From JBDHZU01 sp039812085 (GTDB taxonomy: Bacteria > Actinomycetota > Actinomycetes > S36-B12 > UBA10799): a stretch of 6,497 nt of DNA. This document shows, piece by piece, positions 1 to 6,437 of this stretch (positions are counted from its first letter, which is position 1; every line of letters starts with the position of its first letter). The notes under the pieces were generated by a model, which did not search any database, was not told the origin of the DNA, and saw only the letters and a program-made list of their open reading frames with translations. Made by a program: the position numbers and the translations under genes. The stretch is from the NCBI GenBank assembly GCA_039812085.1, contig JBDHZU010000114.1:1-6497 (forward strand). The letters are read 5' to 3'.

Positions 1-1105
1 TTCTCGATCCACGAGTAAGCGAACGGTCCAATACGATGCGTTGTCCATCGTGACTGGCCTGGGGTTACTAACGGCTGATGATCCGCCCTGGCGAGAACGT
101 CGGACGACGGTGCAACCGGCTTTCCATGCTGAGGCGATTGCGACGACAGTGGCGCACACGCGTGCAGCGGCCGACCGCCTGATCGAACAGTGGTCGACGG
201 GGCCTGGTGTGGTTGATGTGCAGGACTCGATGATGCAGTTGTCACTGGAAGTGGTGGCTTCCTCTCTATTCGGAACGTCGTGGCAGAAACAGGCACCTGG
301 TCTGACCCAAGCCACCATGACCGCGTTGGACGAGGTGGTAGCCCGCGCCCGTAATCCACTCTCACCGCCAACTTCCTGGCCGACGATGGGTGCTCGACGG
401 ATGCGCCGAGCAGTGGCTGATCTCAACCTGGCGGTGACGCAACTACTGGACGCTCGTGCTGGCAGTCGATCAGTCCCGCCCGATGTGATCGACCTGCTGT
501 TGGACGCGCAACGATCTGGACGAATGACCCGCCAAGCAGTCCGAGACGAAATCGTCACCATGCTGATTGCCGGTCACGAAACAGTCGGATCAGCGTTGAC
601 CTGGGCGTGGCAGTTACTGGCTGATCGGATGGATATTCAAGATGCACTGGCGCAGCAACCTGCGCCCGAACCCGGCGGCCACAGTGTTGCTCGGCAAGTG
701 ATCGACGAGACTCTGCGGCTGTATCCACCGGCCTGGTTGATTACCCGCCGGACAACGCAGTCACTCGTTATCTCCGACGTGAATGTTCCTGCGGACTCGA
801 TTCTGATTCTCAGCCCGTGGGTAGTGCATCGCCACCCGGCAGTTTGGACTGATCCGGACAGGTTCGATCCCGGTCGATTCACTGAACCAGCGGGAGTTCG
901 CCAACCGGGCTATCTGCCGTTCGGTTTGGGTTCCCGGCTGTGTATTGGTCGGGAGTTTGCGCTCATGGAAGCTGTCGTCGTGATCGATCAACTGGCGCGA
1001 CGGTTTCGATTTAGTCCAGCCTCTGATCAGCCAGTGGTGCCGCTGTCCTCGGTGACGGTTCGCCCAGAAGTTCCGCTGCGACTGCGTCTGGAGTCGAGAA
1101 CTTAA
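1..1105 (+). CDS. Cytochrome P450 (5'-truncated by the window edge)
   Basis: A heme-thiolate monooxygenase, expected to hydroxylate or epoxidise a hydrophobic substrate using electrons from a ferredoxin or flavodoxin partner; no partner gene is visible. The reading frame is open from base 2 with no stop before 1103-1105. TTG at 41 is not the start, because the residues before it already read as P450 sequence, so roughly 60-80 N-terminal residues probably lie off the window. Signature motifs are in order: C-helix WRERR (89-103); I-helix AGHETV (569-586), with the usual second Thr/Ser replaced by Val; K-helix ExxR in ETLR (707-718); PDRF (854-865); and heme loop FGLGSRLCIG (920-949), with the axial cysteine at 941-943. 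The general style is that of the CYP102/CYP4-like bacterial group, but the stretch from I helix to ExxR is short. Family assignment is firm; the CYP number and substrate are unknown. The stop codon overlaps that of the convergent diguanylate cyclase gene. Confidence 0.95.
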   Translation, partial: SRSTSKRTVQYDALSIVTGLGLLTADDPPWRERRTTVQPAFHAEAIATTVAHTRAAADRLIEQWSTGPGVVDVQDSMMQLSLEVVASSLFGTSWQKQAPGLTQATMTALDEVVARARNPLSPPTSWPTMGARRMRRAVADLNLAVTQLLDARAGSRSVPPDVIDLLLDAQRSGRMTRQAVRDEIVTMLIAGHETVGSALTWAWQLLADRMDIQDALAQQPAPEPGGHSVARQVIDETLRLYPPAWLITRRTTQSLVISDVNVPADSILILSPWVVHRHPAVWTDPDRFDPGRFTEPAGVRQPGYLPFGLGSRLCIGREFALMEAVVVIDQLARRFRFSPASDQPVVPLSSVTVRPEVPLRLRLESRT

Positions 1106-2868
1106 CCCTTGAGCAGGCGACCGATTGCTTGCACGAATGATGGGCGCTCACGCGGGTGTTCCAACATCTCTGGGGAGAACCAGGCGAACCGTCCGCGCCC
1201 GGCTTCCTTTGCCGCATACATGGCGGCGTCCGCGTCACGAATCAGATTTTCTACGGTACGAACGCCTGCTCGGGGGACTCCAGAGGAGATAACCAACCCG
1301 ATACTGGTGCCGGCCTTCGCGATGCCCTGCTCAAGTTCAACCGGCTCGCTCAGAGCTTCAATCACACGCCGGGCAACATCCTCGATCTCATCCCGCGTCT
1401 CGACATCTTCCAAAATGATCACGAACTCGTCACCAGACACCCGAGCGACAGTGTCTGACGATCGACACACTGCCCGCAGTCGCTTGGCGATGGTGACCAG
1501 TAAGCGGTCGCCAGCTAAGTGGCCGTGAGTGTTGTTCACATCTCGGAAGCCGTCTAGGTCGCAGAACAGCACACCCACCTGGGTCTTGGTGCGGGCCGCG
1601 CGAGACAACGCCTGTGCCAGTCGGTCGGACAGCAAGACGCGGTTCGGTAGTCCTGTCAAAGGGTCGTGGGTGGCGCGTCGAGTCAGGGCATGTTCCGCCT
1701 GTTTGCGGGCGGTGATGTCGACGTGAGTGATGACTGCTCCACCTGACTCGCGGCCCAGCGGAATCGCGAACAGCTCGGTGTACTGGCGCTTACGACGTCG
1801 GATCGTGGTCACTTCTGTGCGGTGGTCGGCAGCGTTGCCGGACAGCATCGATCGCAGTTCATCCACGGCATCGGCATCGGTTGTATCGGCCAGCCACGCC
1901 AAATAGTCCGAATCCACGCCGGGACCAGTTCCAGGGCCACCACCTGCTGGTCCTTCTACCCGGTACTGGCGGTTGACGGCGATCACCATGCCGTCGTCGT
2001 CAATCACACAGGTGCGGCCGGGCAGGGATTCCAGTACGGCACTGGCAAAGTCGATTTGGTCCTCTGCCGCTCGCTTGGCATGTTGTAGACCGCTGATGTC
2101 TCGAGCAACGATGAGTCCACCAGCGTTGTCCTCACAGGACAGATTCGTCATCGTGAGTTCCACGTTGATGCGTTCACCGGATGTACTCGAACGCCAGGAA
2201 CCCCGCCAATGTCCGTCATCCAACAGTTGATCAGTGACTGACGGCTCCTCGGAGCTTCCCTCGGGTTCGTCCAGCAGTTCGGTGACCGGTTTACCGACGG
2301 CTTGTTCCGACGTGGTCTTGAACAGAGTTTCCGCACCCGGGTTGACGAACAGCACCACCCGTTCGGAGTCAATTAAGACCACGCCATCACCTAGACCGTC
2401 CAGTAGGGCGCGGGTCAGATCCGCATCGCCTTGCTCGACGAGTAATTGGGCGATATCTGCCGGGGCGGGAGGTTCTGGCAGCACCCCGGAGGTATCTGGT
2501 TCCCCATCGTCTTCGATCGGGTTCGCCTCGACCACATCGGATTTATCGGGTTCAGCGACCTCTTCGGGTTCATCGGTGGTTGCTGGTGTTGCGACGCGGG
2601 TAACCGCTGGATGTCCAGTGTGGGGGGCAGGTTCGATCAATTCCGGCCAAGTGGGCGTGGGGGTGGCATGCCGTGGCGGAAGACTTGGGTGCTCTGGGGT
2701 GGTCGGCGCAGGGGTGACATGCGTCGGTTTAGCGGCTGGTCCTTGCCACTGCACAGATGGTGCACGCGTCGTGGGGGATGGGGACACGTGGGGCGGGTGA
2801 TCCACGGCAGCATGATCACGACGGACGTCTGCATCCAGGCCGTCGTTGTCGTTGTTGATCTCGCTCAT
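1102..2868 (-). CDS. PAS-PAS-GGDEF diguanylate cyclase, probably cytosolic
   Basis: A 588-residue signalling protein predicted to make cyclic di-GMP from two GTP. Residues 1-140 are low-complexity, rich in Pro, Thr, His and acidic residues, and probably disordered. PAS 1 covers about 150-262 and PAS 2 about 272-390, ending in a VDITARKQAE-type linker. The GGDEF domain covers about 395-565. It shows HDPLTGLPNR (401-410), metal-site D437 in FCDLDGF, guanine-contact N445 and D454, and the active loop as SGDEF (478-482; DNA 1423-1437). An RxxD inhibitory site (R469-D472) sits five residues before the loop, as in feedback-inhibited cyclases. SGDEF is a tolerated variant, so activity is likely but unproven. 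No EAL or HD-GYP domain and no membrane segment is seen. ATG 2868 is chosen because GGGGAG (2877-2882) lies 8 nt upstream. The gene is divergent from the transporter and convergent with the P450. PAS ligands are unknown. Confidence 0.93.
   Translation of the reverse strand: MSEINNDNDGLDADVRRDHAAVDHPPHVSPSPTTRAPSVQWQGPAAKPTHVTPAPTTPEHPSLPPRHATPTPTWPELIEPAPHTGHPAVTRVATPATTDEPEEVAEPDKSDVVEANPIEDDGEPDTSGVLPEPPAPADIAQLLVEQGDADLTRALLDGLGDGVVLIDSERVVLFVNPGAETLFKTTSEQAVGKPVTELLDEPEGSSEEPSVTDQLLDDGHWRGSWRSSTSGERINVELTMTNLSCEDNAGGLIVARDISGLQHAKRAAEDQIDFASAVLESLPGRTCVIDDDGMVIAVNRQYRVEGPAGGGPGTGPGVDSDYLAWLADTTDADAVDELRSMLSGNAADHRTEVTTIRRRKRQYTELFAIPLGRESGGAVITHVDITARKQAEHALTRRATHDPLTGLPNRVLLSDRLAQALSRAARTKTQVGVLFCDLDGFRDVNNTHGHLAGDRLLVTIAKRLRAVCRSSDTVARVSGDEFVIILEDVETRDEIEDVARRVIEALSEPVELEQGIAKAGTSIGLVISSGVPRAGVRTVENLIRDADAAMYAAKEAGRGRFAWFSPEMLEHPRERPSFVQAIGRLLKG
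2647..2790 (-). repeat. Degenerate H-x-(S/T)-P-x-P-T repeats in the cyclase N-terminal tail
   Basis: Residues 27-74 of the diguanylate cyclase contain three related octapeptides: HVSPSPTT (27-34), HVTPAPTT (50-57) and HATPTPTW (67-74). They are spaced 23 and 17 residues apart in a Pro/Thr-rich stretch. This is a protein-level repeat; the DNA copies are diverged. It marks an extended, probably unstructured linker or interaction tail. No function is known to me. Confidence 0.5.
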
Positions 2869-2876
2869 CCAGCAAT

Positions 2877-2910
2877 CTCCCCAACGGAAACTCTAACGCT
2901 GTGGCGCGTT
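2877..2910 (-). promoter_or_regulatory. Candidate promoter, RBS and operator-like dyad upstream of the diguanylate cyclase
   Basis: On the minus strand, TAGAGT (2890-2895) fits the TANNNT form of a -10 box and would start transcription near 2883. That gives a leader of about 15 nt carrying GGGGAG (2877-2882), 8 nt before ATG 2868. Just upstream is a perfect inverted repeat, AACGC-N6-GCGTT (2895-2910), placed in the -10/-35 spacer, where a bound protein would block polymerase. No convincing -35 box is seen. The RBS is clear; the -10 and the operator role are inferred from position only. No good -10 was found on the plus strand for the divergent transporter. Confidence 0.35.
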
Positions 2911-2940
2911 GAGGCCCACGGGAATGGCACGATCGGGTAC

Positions 2941-4065
2941 GTGGACGACTCGAACGGCGTACCCCGGTCACTCGTGTTGGTGGCAGCAGTGATGTGGCGT
3001 GTATTGGTCATTTGCCTCGGGATCTACGTGCTGTTGCGGATTCTGGGCAAGGTCGAGCTGGTCGTGATTGCCGTATTCATCGGCTTAGTGATCACTGCGA
3101 TCATCCACCCAGTCGTCGGGCTGTACAACCGGTTTATGCCACATGGTGTGGCAGTTGCCCTGGGTTTGATCACCCTGCTGGCGATTGTTGGCGGGGTTTT
3201 CTACTTCATCACGAGCTCGGTGGCCGGGGAGTGGGGAACGTTATCCCAACAGTTCTCCTCCGGCATCGTGCAGATCGAAAACTGGCTAGAAAGCAGCTTC
3301 AACGTTCACGCCACTGACTTTGCCCAGTGGTACGAAAACGCTCGTCAATGGGTGCTGGATAACCGCGGGACTTTGGTCAAGAACGCTGCCGGCAGTGCGG
3401 GAACCTTGCTCGATGTCTTTGGTGGACTGGCTTTGGCGATCTTCACTGCGGTGTGTTTCACCGGAGGTGGCGGTGGAATCTGGGACTGGATGCTGCGGAT
3501 GGTTCCTCGTCGTGGCCGCAGTCGAGTAGACGGTGCCGGGCACGTTGCCTGGACCAGCTTCGCTGGATACACCCGCGGAATCATCATGGTGGCTGCAGCC
3601 AACGCGATCTTCGTGACCATCCTGCTGTTGGTATTGCGCGTCCCGCTGGCAGTTCCGTTGGCCCTGCTTGTGTTCTTCGGTTCGTTCATTCCGTTGATCG
3701 GTGCACCTGTGGCGATGGTCGTATCTGTGGTGGTGGCCTTGGCGGCTCGTGGACCCATCATCGCTGTCGTCGTTCTGCTCGGCATCTTTCTACTGGGTCA
3801 GTTGGAAGGGCACGTTCTCCAGCCACTCGTGATGAGCAAAGCTGTTCATATTCATCCGCTGGCAGTGGCATTGTCCGTGGCCTGTGGTGCGTTGTTGGCC
3901 GGTCTATTCGGGGCGGTGATCGCCGTGCCTGTTGTTTCAGTGATCTATTCAGTCGCCAAGTTCTGGGTGCAATCTGCGCCACTTGAACAAACCCCCGACC
4001 TTGCCGTGGCTGGAGTCGGTCCACCAGTTGATATGGCAGACCTGGACTCAACGACCAGCGATTAG
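2941..4065 (+). CDS. AI-2E / PerM-family membrane transporter
   Basis: An integral membrane protein of about 374 residues from this start. The family name comes from E. coli TqsA, linked to autoinducer-2 export, but other members move different solutes, so the substrate here is open. From GTG 2941, hydrophobic segments lie near 20-36, 37-60, 69-91, 150-175, 210-233, 236-269, 271-287 and 305-342. Between the third and fourth is the family's soluble insert (about 92-148). Hallmarks are FFGSFIPLIGAPVA (245-258), GQLEGHVLQPLV (286-297) and the conserved last segment after HPLAVALS. The start is uncertain. GTG 2941 keeps the VPRxL..AA...WR lead-in I associate with actinobacterial members but has a poor RBS; GTG 2989 or ATG 2992 follow a weak GGTGG. 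The open frame continues antisense to the cyclase back to 2446, but that part does not look like this family. The 3' end overlaps hisN by 18 bp. Confidence 0.88.
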   Translation: MDDSNGVPRSLVLVAAVMWRVLVICLGIYVLLRILGKVELVVIAVFIGLVITAIIHPVVGLYNRFMPHGVAVALGLITLLAIVGGVFYFITSSVAGEWGTLSQQFSSGIVQIENWLESSFNVHATDFAQWYENARQWVLDNRGTLVKNAAGSAGTLLDVFGGLALAIFTAVCFTGGGGGIWDWMLRMVPRRGRSRVDGAGHVAWTSFAGYTRGIIMVAAANAIFVTILLLVLRVPLAVPLALLVFFGSFIPLIGAPVAMVVSVVVALAARGPIIAVVVLLGIFLLGQLEGHVLQPLVMSKAVHIHPLAVALSVACGALLAGLFGAVIAVPVVSVIYSVAKFWVQSAPLEQTPDLAVAGVGPPVDMADLDSTTSD

Positions 4066-4869
4066 TCCCTTCGCTGCCGGGTGCAGTTGGGTATTGGTAC
4101 TCAAGGCACTGCCCGCCAGCAGGGGATCGTCGCCAGCGAAACCAGTCATCGTTCCGCCTGCCTCGCGCACGATCGGAATGAGTGCCGCCACATCCCAGAT
4201 CGCGAGTTCCGGTTCGGCCGCTACGTCGACCGCCCCTTCTGCCACCAAAAGGTGAGACCAGAAATCTCCATACGCCCGAGAACGCCAGCACTGGTCTTGC
4301 AGTGCGGTCAGTCCGTGGACTCCACCAGGCTGGGTATCCCAACCCTCCGGGTCTGAGTAGCTCAAGCTGGCGTCAGCCAAGGTGCTGACTGCGCTCACGC
4401 TGATGCGTTGAGGTTCGGGGTTGAGCCCATTCCGGTCGGACACGTACGCGCCCTCGCCGGGAGTGGCCCACCAGCGACGCCCCAAAGCTGGCGCGCTCAC
4501 CACGCCAACCTGAGCAACTCCGTCAACCACGAGGGCGATCAAGGTGGCCCATACGGGGACTCCACGTACGTAGTTCTTGGTGCCGTCGATGGGGTCGATC
4601 ACCCATACCCGACCCTCCGGCAGTCCAGTCTCGGTGAATCCGCCGTACTCCTCACCTGCCACCACATCGTCCGGGCGCTGTGCGGCAATCAGCTCCCGCA
4701 GGGTTCGTTCGACCTGTTGGTCGGCTTCGGTTACTGGGGTCAGATCGGGCTTAGTGGATACCTGCAGATCGGGCGATCGGTAGGAAGTAAGGGAGATCTG
4801 ATCGGCGGCATCGGCCATAGACAACGCGAGGGCAAGGTCGGCGCCATAGTTCGACGAATTGGTAGCCAC
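4048..4869 (-). CDS. hisN: Histidinol-phosphatase, inositol-monophosphatase-like (HisN)
   Basis: Predicted to dephosphorylate L-histidinol phosphate to L-histidinol, the penultimate stage of histidine synthesis, as a cytosolic Mg2+-dependent enzyme. The 273 residues carry the complete metal site of the FIG/IMPase superfamily: GEE (72-74), WVIDPIDGTKNY (89-100; D92 and D95) and WDVAAL (225-230; D226), followed by the EAGG motif (236-239). KPDLTPVTEAD (40-50), RGVPVWATLIALV (102-114) and AYGDFWSHLLVAEGAVD (199-215) match the actinobacterial HisN type more closely than generic inositol monophosphatases or CysQ; another phosphomonoester substrate remains possible. The GTG start fits the family N-terminus. 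It has no clear Shine-Dalgarno, but TATCGT lies 8 nt upstream, so the mRNA may be leaderless. Linkage to rsgA and aroA supports the call. The 3' end overlaps the transporter gene. Confidence 0.87.
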   Translation of the reverse strand: MATNSSNYGADLALALSMADAADQISLTSYRSPDLQVSTKPDLTPVTEADQQVERTLRELIAAQRPDDVVAGEEYGGFTETGLPEGRVWVIDPIDGTKNYVRGVPVWATLIALVVDGVAQVGVVSAPALGRRWWATPGEGAYVSDRNGLNPEPQRISVSAVSTLADASLSYSDPEGWDTQPGGVHGLTALQDQCWRSRAYGDFWSHLLVAEGAVDVAAEPELAIWDVAALIPIVREAGGTMTGFAGDDPLLAGSALSTNTQLHPAAKGLIAGR

Positions 4870-4927
4870 GAACCAAAACGATACTGACCTCCCACCAGAT
4901 GAGGTGGGTAAGAGTAGGTTCGGCCTC
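4870..4927. promoter_or_regulatory. Symmetric divergent promoter region between hisN and the DUF2231 gene
   Basis: This 58-bp spacer separates two outward GTG starts. A perfect inverted repeat, CCCACC-AGATGA-GGTGGG (4891-4908), lies near the centre. Facing left toward hisN is TATCGT (minus strand, 4878-4883), 8 nt before GTG 4869. Facing right is TAGGTT (4915-4920), 7 nt before GTG 4928. Both fit TANNNT, and both would start transcription at or next to the start codon. The repeat occupies the -35 position of both. These elements are read directly from sequence; promoter and operator roles are inferred. AGAGTAGG (4911-4918) could instead act as a Shine-Dalgarno for the right-hand gene if transcription starts further upstream. 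Confidence 0.45.
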
Positions 4928-5416
4928 GTGCAGATTCCTTACCTGGCCGGTATTGGCGCCTCCACAGACCGGTTCGACTTGATCGACGGCCTGCCCGTCC
5001 ACGCGCTGGTGATCCACCTCGTCGTGGTGTTGCTGCCGCTGTGTGCGATCGGGGCGATTCTGTGCGCGTTGATCCCACGGTTCTCCACCCGATTCGGATT
5101 GTTGGTGTGGTTGGGATCGGCGGTTGGCCTGGGTTCGGCGTTCCTTGCGGAACGCTCCGGCGAGGCATTGGCTCGACGAGTGGGTATGCCGGTCAAACAC
5201 GAGCACTATGGCGAATACGTGAAGTACTACGCCGCTGCGTTATTAGCGGTCACTTTCATCATGTGGTTGATGGATCGACAGTCTGGTGGACGCCGGCAAC
5301 TGTCCGGCAAGATTCTGGCCGGGTTGGTCATTGTGGTCGCTGGTGGAACTTTGTACGGCGTCTATATGGCGGGGCATTCCGGCGCTGTCGCCGTGTGGCA
5401 GAGCGTCGTTTCGTGA
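4928..5416 (+). CDS. DUF2231-type small integral membrane protein
   Basis: A 162-residue membrane protein of unknown function with four predicted hydrophobic segments, near residues 28-49, 56-74, 99-115 and 129-146. The opening DGLPVHALVIHLVVVLLPL (20-38) and the ending GHSGAVAVW (149-157) match the DUF2231 pattern. Histidines at H25, H30, H91, H93 and H150 are near membrane boundaries; they might bind heme or metal, but that is inference. GTG 4928 is chosen because it follows AGAGTAGG and a TAGGTT -10-like box and leaves a short lead before DGLP. GTG 4904 is an alternative, and an upstream TTG at 4859 would run into hisN. It stands alone on its strand, divergent from hisN and ending 10 bp from the rsgA stop. 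No redox, copper or heme-handling gene is visible to suggest a role. Confidence 0.8.
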   Translation: MQIPYLAGIGASTDRFDLIDGLPVHALVIHLVVVLLPLCAIGAILCALIPRFSTRFGLLVWLGSAVGLGSAFLAERSGEALARRVGMPVKHEHYGEYVKYYAAALLAVTFIMWLMDRQSGGRRQLSGKILAGLVIVVAGGTLYGVYMAGHSGAVAVWQSVVS

Positions 5417-5426
5417 GTCGCACGAT

Positions 5427-6437
5427 CTAGGGCAGCGGATCAGCGGCTGTTGGTTCATCCGAGCTATCGGTGCGTGCCCGCAAGATTCGACGGAATGATT
5501 CCAGTCGTTCCGCACTGGCATGTCCGGTCTGCACCCAGTCATCGAGACCGCACTCTGGTTCGTCATGAGTGCATCCGCGTGGACACTCATCCGTTCCATC
5601 CACCAAATCTGCGAATCCTTTGATCACGCGAGCTGGATCGACATGGGCCAAACCGAATGAACGGAATCCGGGGGTATCCACGAGCCAGTCGTCGTCCAGG
5701 GTACGAATCGCCTGAACTGAAGTGGAAGTGTGCCGCCCCCGCCCAGTGACGTCGTTAACCGCTCCAGTTGCGCGATGGGCTTCTGGTGCCAATGCGTTGA
5801 CCAGCGTGGATTTACCCACCCCGGAATGGCCGATGAAGACCGTCAACCGGTTACGCAGCCGCTCTTTCACCGCTGACAGATCGGCACCGATCTGTACTCC
5901 AACTGCCGGTACGTCGAATGCCCGATAGTTCGCCAAGAGTTGACGTGGGTCACCCAAGTCGGTTTTGGTCAGAATCAACAATGGGTCGATTCCGCTATCG
6001 AATGCAGCCACCAGGCAGCGGTCGATCAAACCCACTCGGGCGGGGGGATCGGCAATCGCCACGACGATTGCCATCTGATCGGCATTGGCCACGATGATCC
6101 GTTCGTAGGGATCGTCGTCGTCAGCGGTCCGGCGTAGTTCGGTGCTGCGCTCATCAATCCGAACGAGTCGAGCCAACGTGTCAGGGGCGCCAGACAAGTC
6201 GCCCACCAATCCCACGCGATCACCGACCACAGTGGCTTTGCGTCCCAGTTCCCGTGCCTTCACGGCGACCACCGTTGGTCCGTCGTCTAAGGCGCACGTA
6301 ATCCGGCCTCGATCAACAGTGGTGACCATCGCCGATTGAGCGTCCTCATGTCGCGGTCGTTGTTTGCTCCGCGGGCGCGAGCCGGGTGTGGGTCGGACGC
6401 GAACATCGTCCTCGTCGAACTGACGACGTGCGCTCAT
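5427..6437 (-). CDS. rsgA: Small ribosomal subunit biogenesis GTPase RsgA
   Basis: RsgA (YjeQ/YloQ) is a GTPase that checks late 30S subunit maturation and is released on GTP hydrolysis. The 336 residues show the circularly permuted GTPase order that defines the family: G4 TKTD (157-160), then G1 GHSGVGKST (203-211), the G2-region threonine near GRHTST (235-240) and G3 DTPG (254-257). An OB-fold region (about 38-100) precedes these. The C-terminal zinc knuckle is complete at C285, C289, H291 and C296. The basic, Arg-rich N-terminus (DEDDVRVRP, then RPRSKQRPRH) is typical of actinobacterial members. ATG 6437 is preferred over the in-frame GTG at 6470, because it overlaps the aroA stop as ATGA and gives the expected N-terminus; no strong Shine-Dalgarno is seen, consistent with translational coupling. 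It is co-transcribed with aroA and convergent with the DUF2231 gene. Confidence 0.96.
   Translation of the reverse strand: MSARRQFDEDDVRVRPTPGSRPRSKQRPRHEDAQSAMVTTVDRGRITCALDDGPTVVAVKARELGRKATVVGDRVGLVGDLSGAPDTLARLVRIDERSTELRRTADDDDPYERIIVANADQMAIVVAIADPPARVGLIDRCLVAAFDSGIDPLLILTKTDLGDPRQLLANYRAFDVPAVGVQIGADLSAVKERLRNRLTVFIGHSGVGKSTLVNALAPEAHRATGAVNDVTGRGRHTSTSVQAIRTLDDDWLVDTPGFRSFGLAHVDPARVIKGFADLVDGTDECPRGCTHDEPECGLDDWVQTGHASAERLESFRRILRARTDSSDEPTAADPLP

Noticed and set aside
41..43. TTG as the P450 start codon
   Set aside because: The frame stays open upstream to base 2. The sequence before the TTG already continues the P450 pattern, and the N-terminal helices would be missing.
1109..1528. 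139-codon plus-strand ORF directly after the P450 stop
   Set aside because: It lies antisense to the GGDEF domain, whose conserved motifs show that the minus strand is the coding one.
2234..2800. 188-codon plus-strand ORF rich in Gly, Ser and Val
   Set aside because: It lies wholly inside the diguanylate cyclase gene on the other strand. Its low-complexity sequence mirrors the cyclase's acidic and Pro/Thr-rich codons, and no RBS or family motif is seen.
2446..2940. Upstream extension of the transporter reading frame by 165 codons
   Set aside because: It runs antisense through the cyclase N-terminus. The added sequence is Gly/Trp/Arg-rich, with no membrane segment or family similarity, and comes from the Pro/Thr-biased codons of the opposite strand.
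3758..4342. 194-codon minus-strand ORF across the transporter/hisN junction
   Set aside because: It is Arg/Gly-rich with no motif, and it overlaps strongly supported coding sequence of both genes.
5430..5455. Possible terminator hairpin (CAGC...GCTG) near the rsgA 3' end
   Set aside because: The stem is only about four base pairs with no T-tract, and it lies within rsgA codons.
5243..5599. 118-codon minus-strand ORF across the DUF2231/rsgA junction
   Set aside because: It is out of frame with rsgA and antisense to the DUF2231 gene; no motif or RBS supports it.
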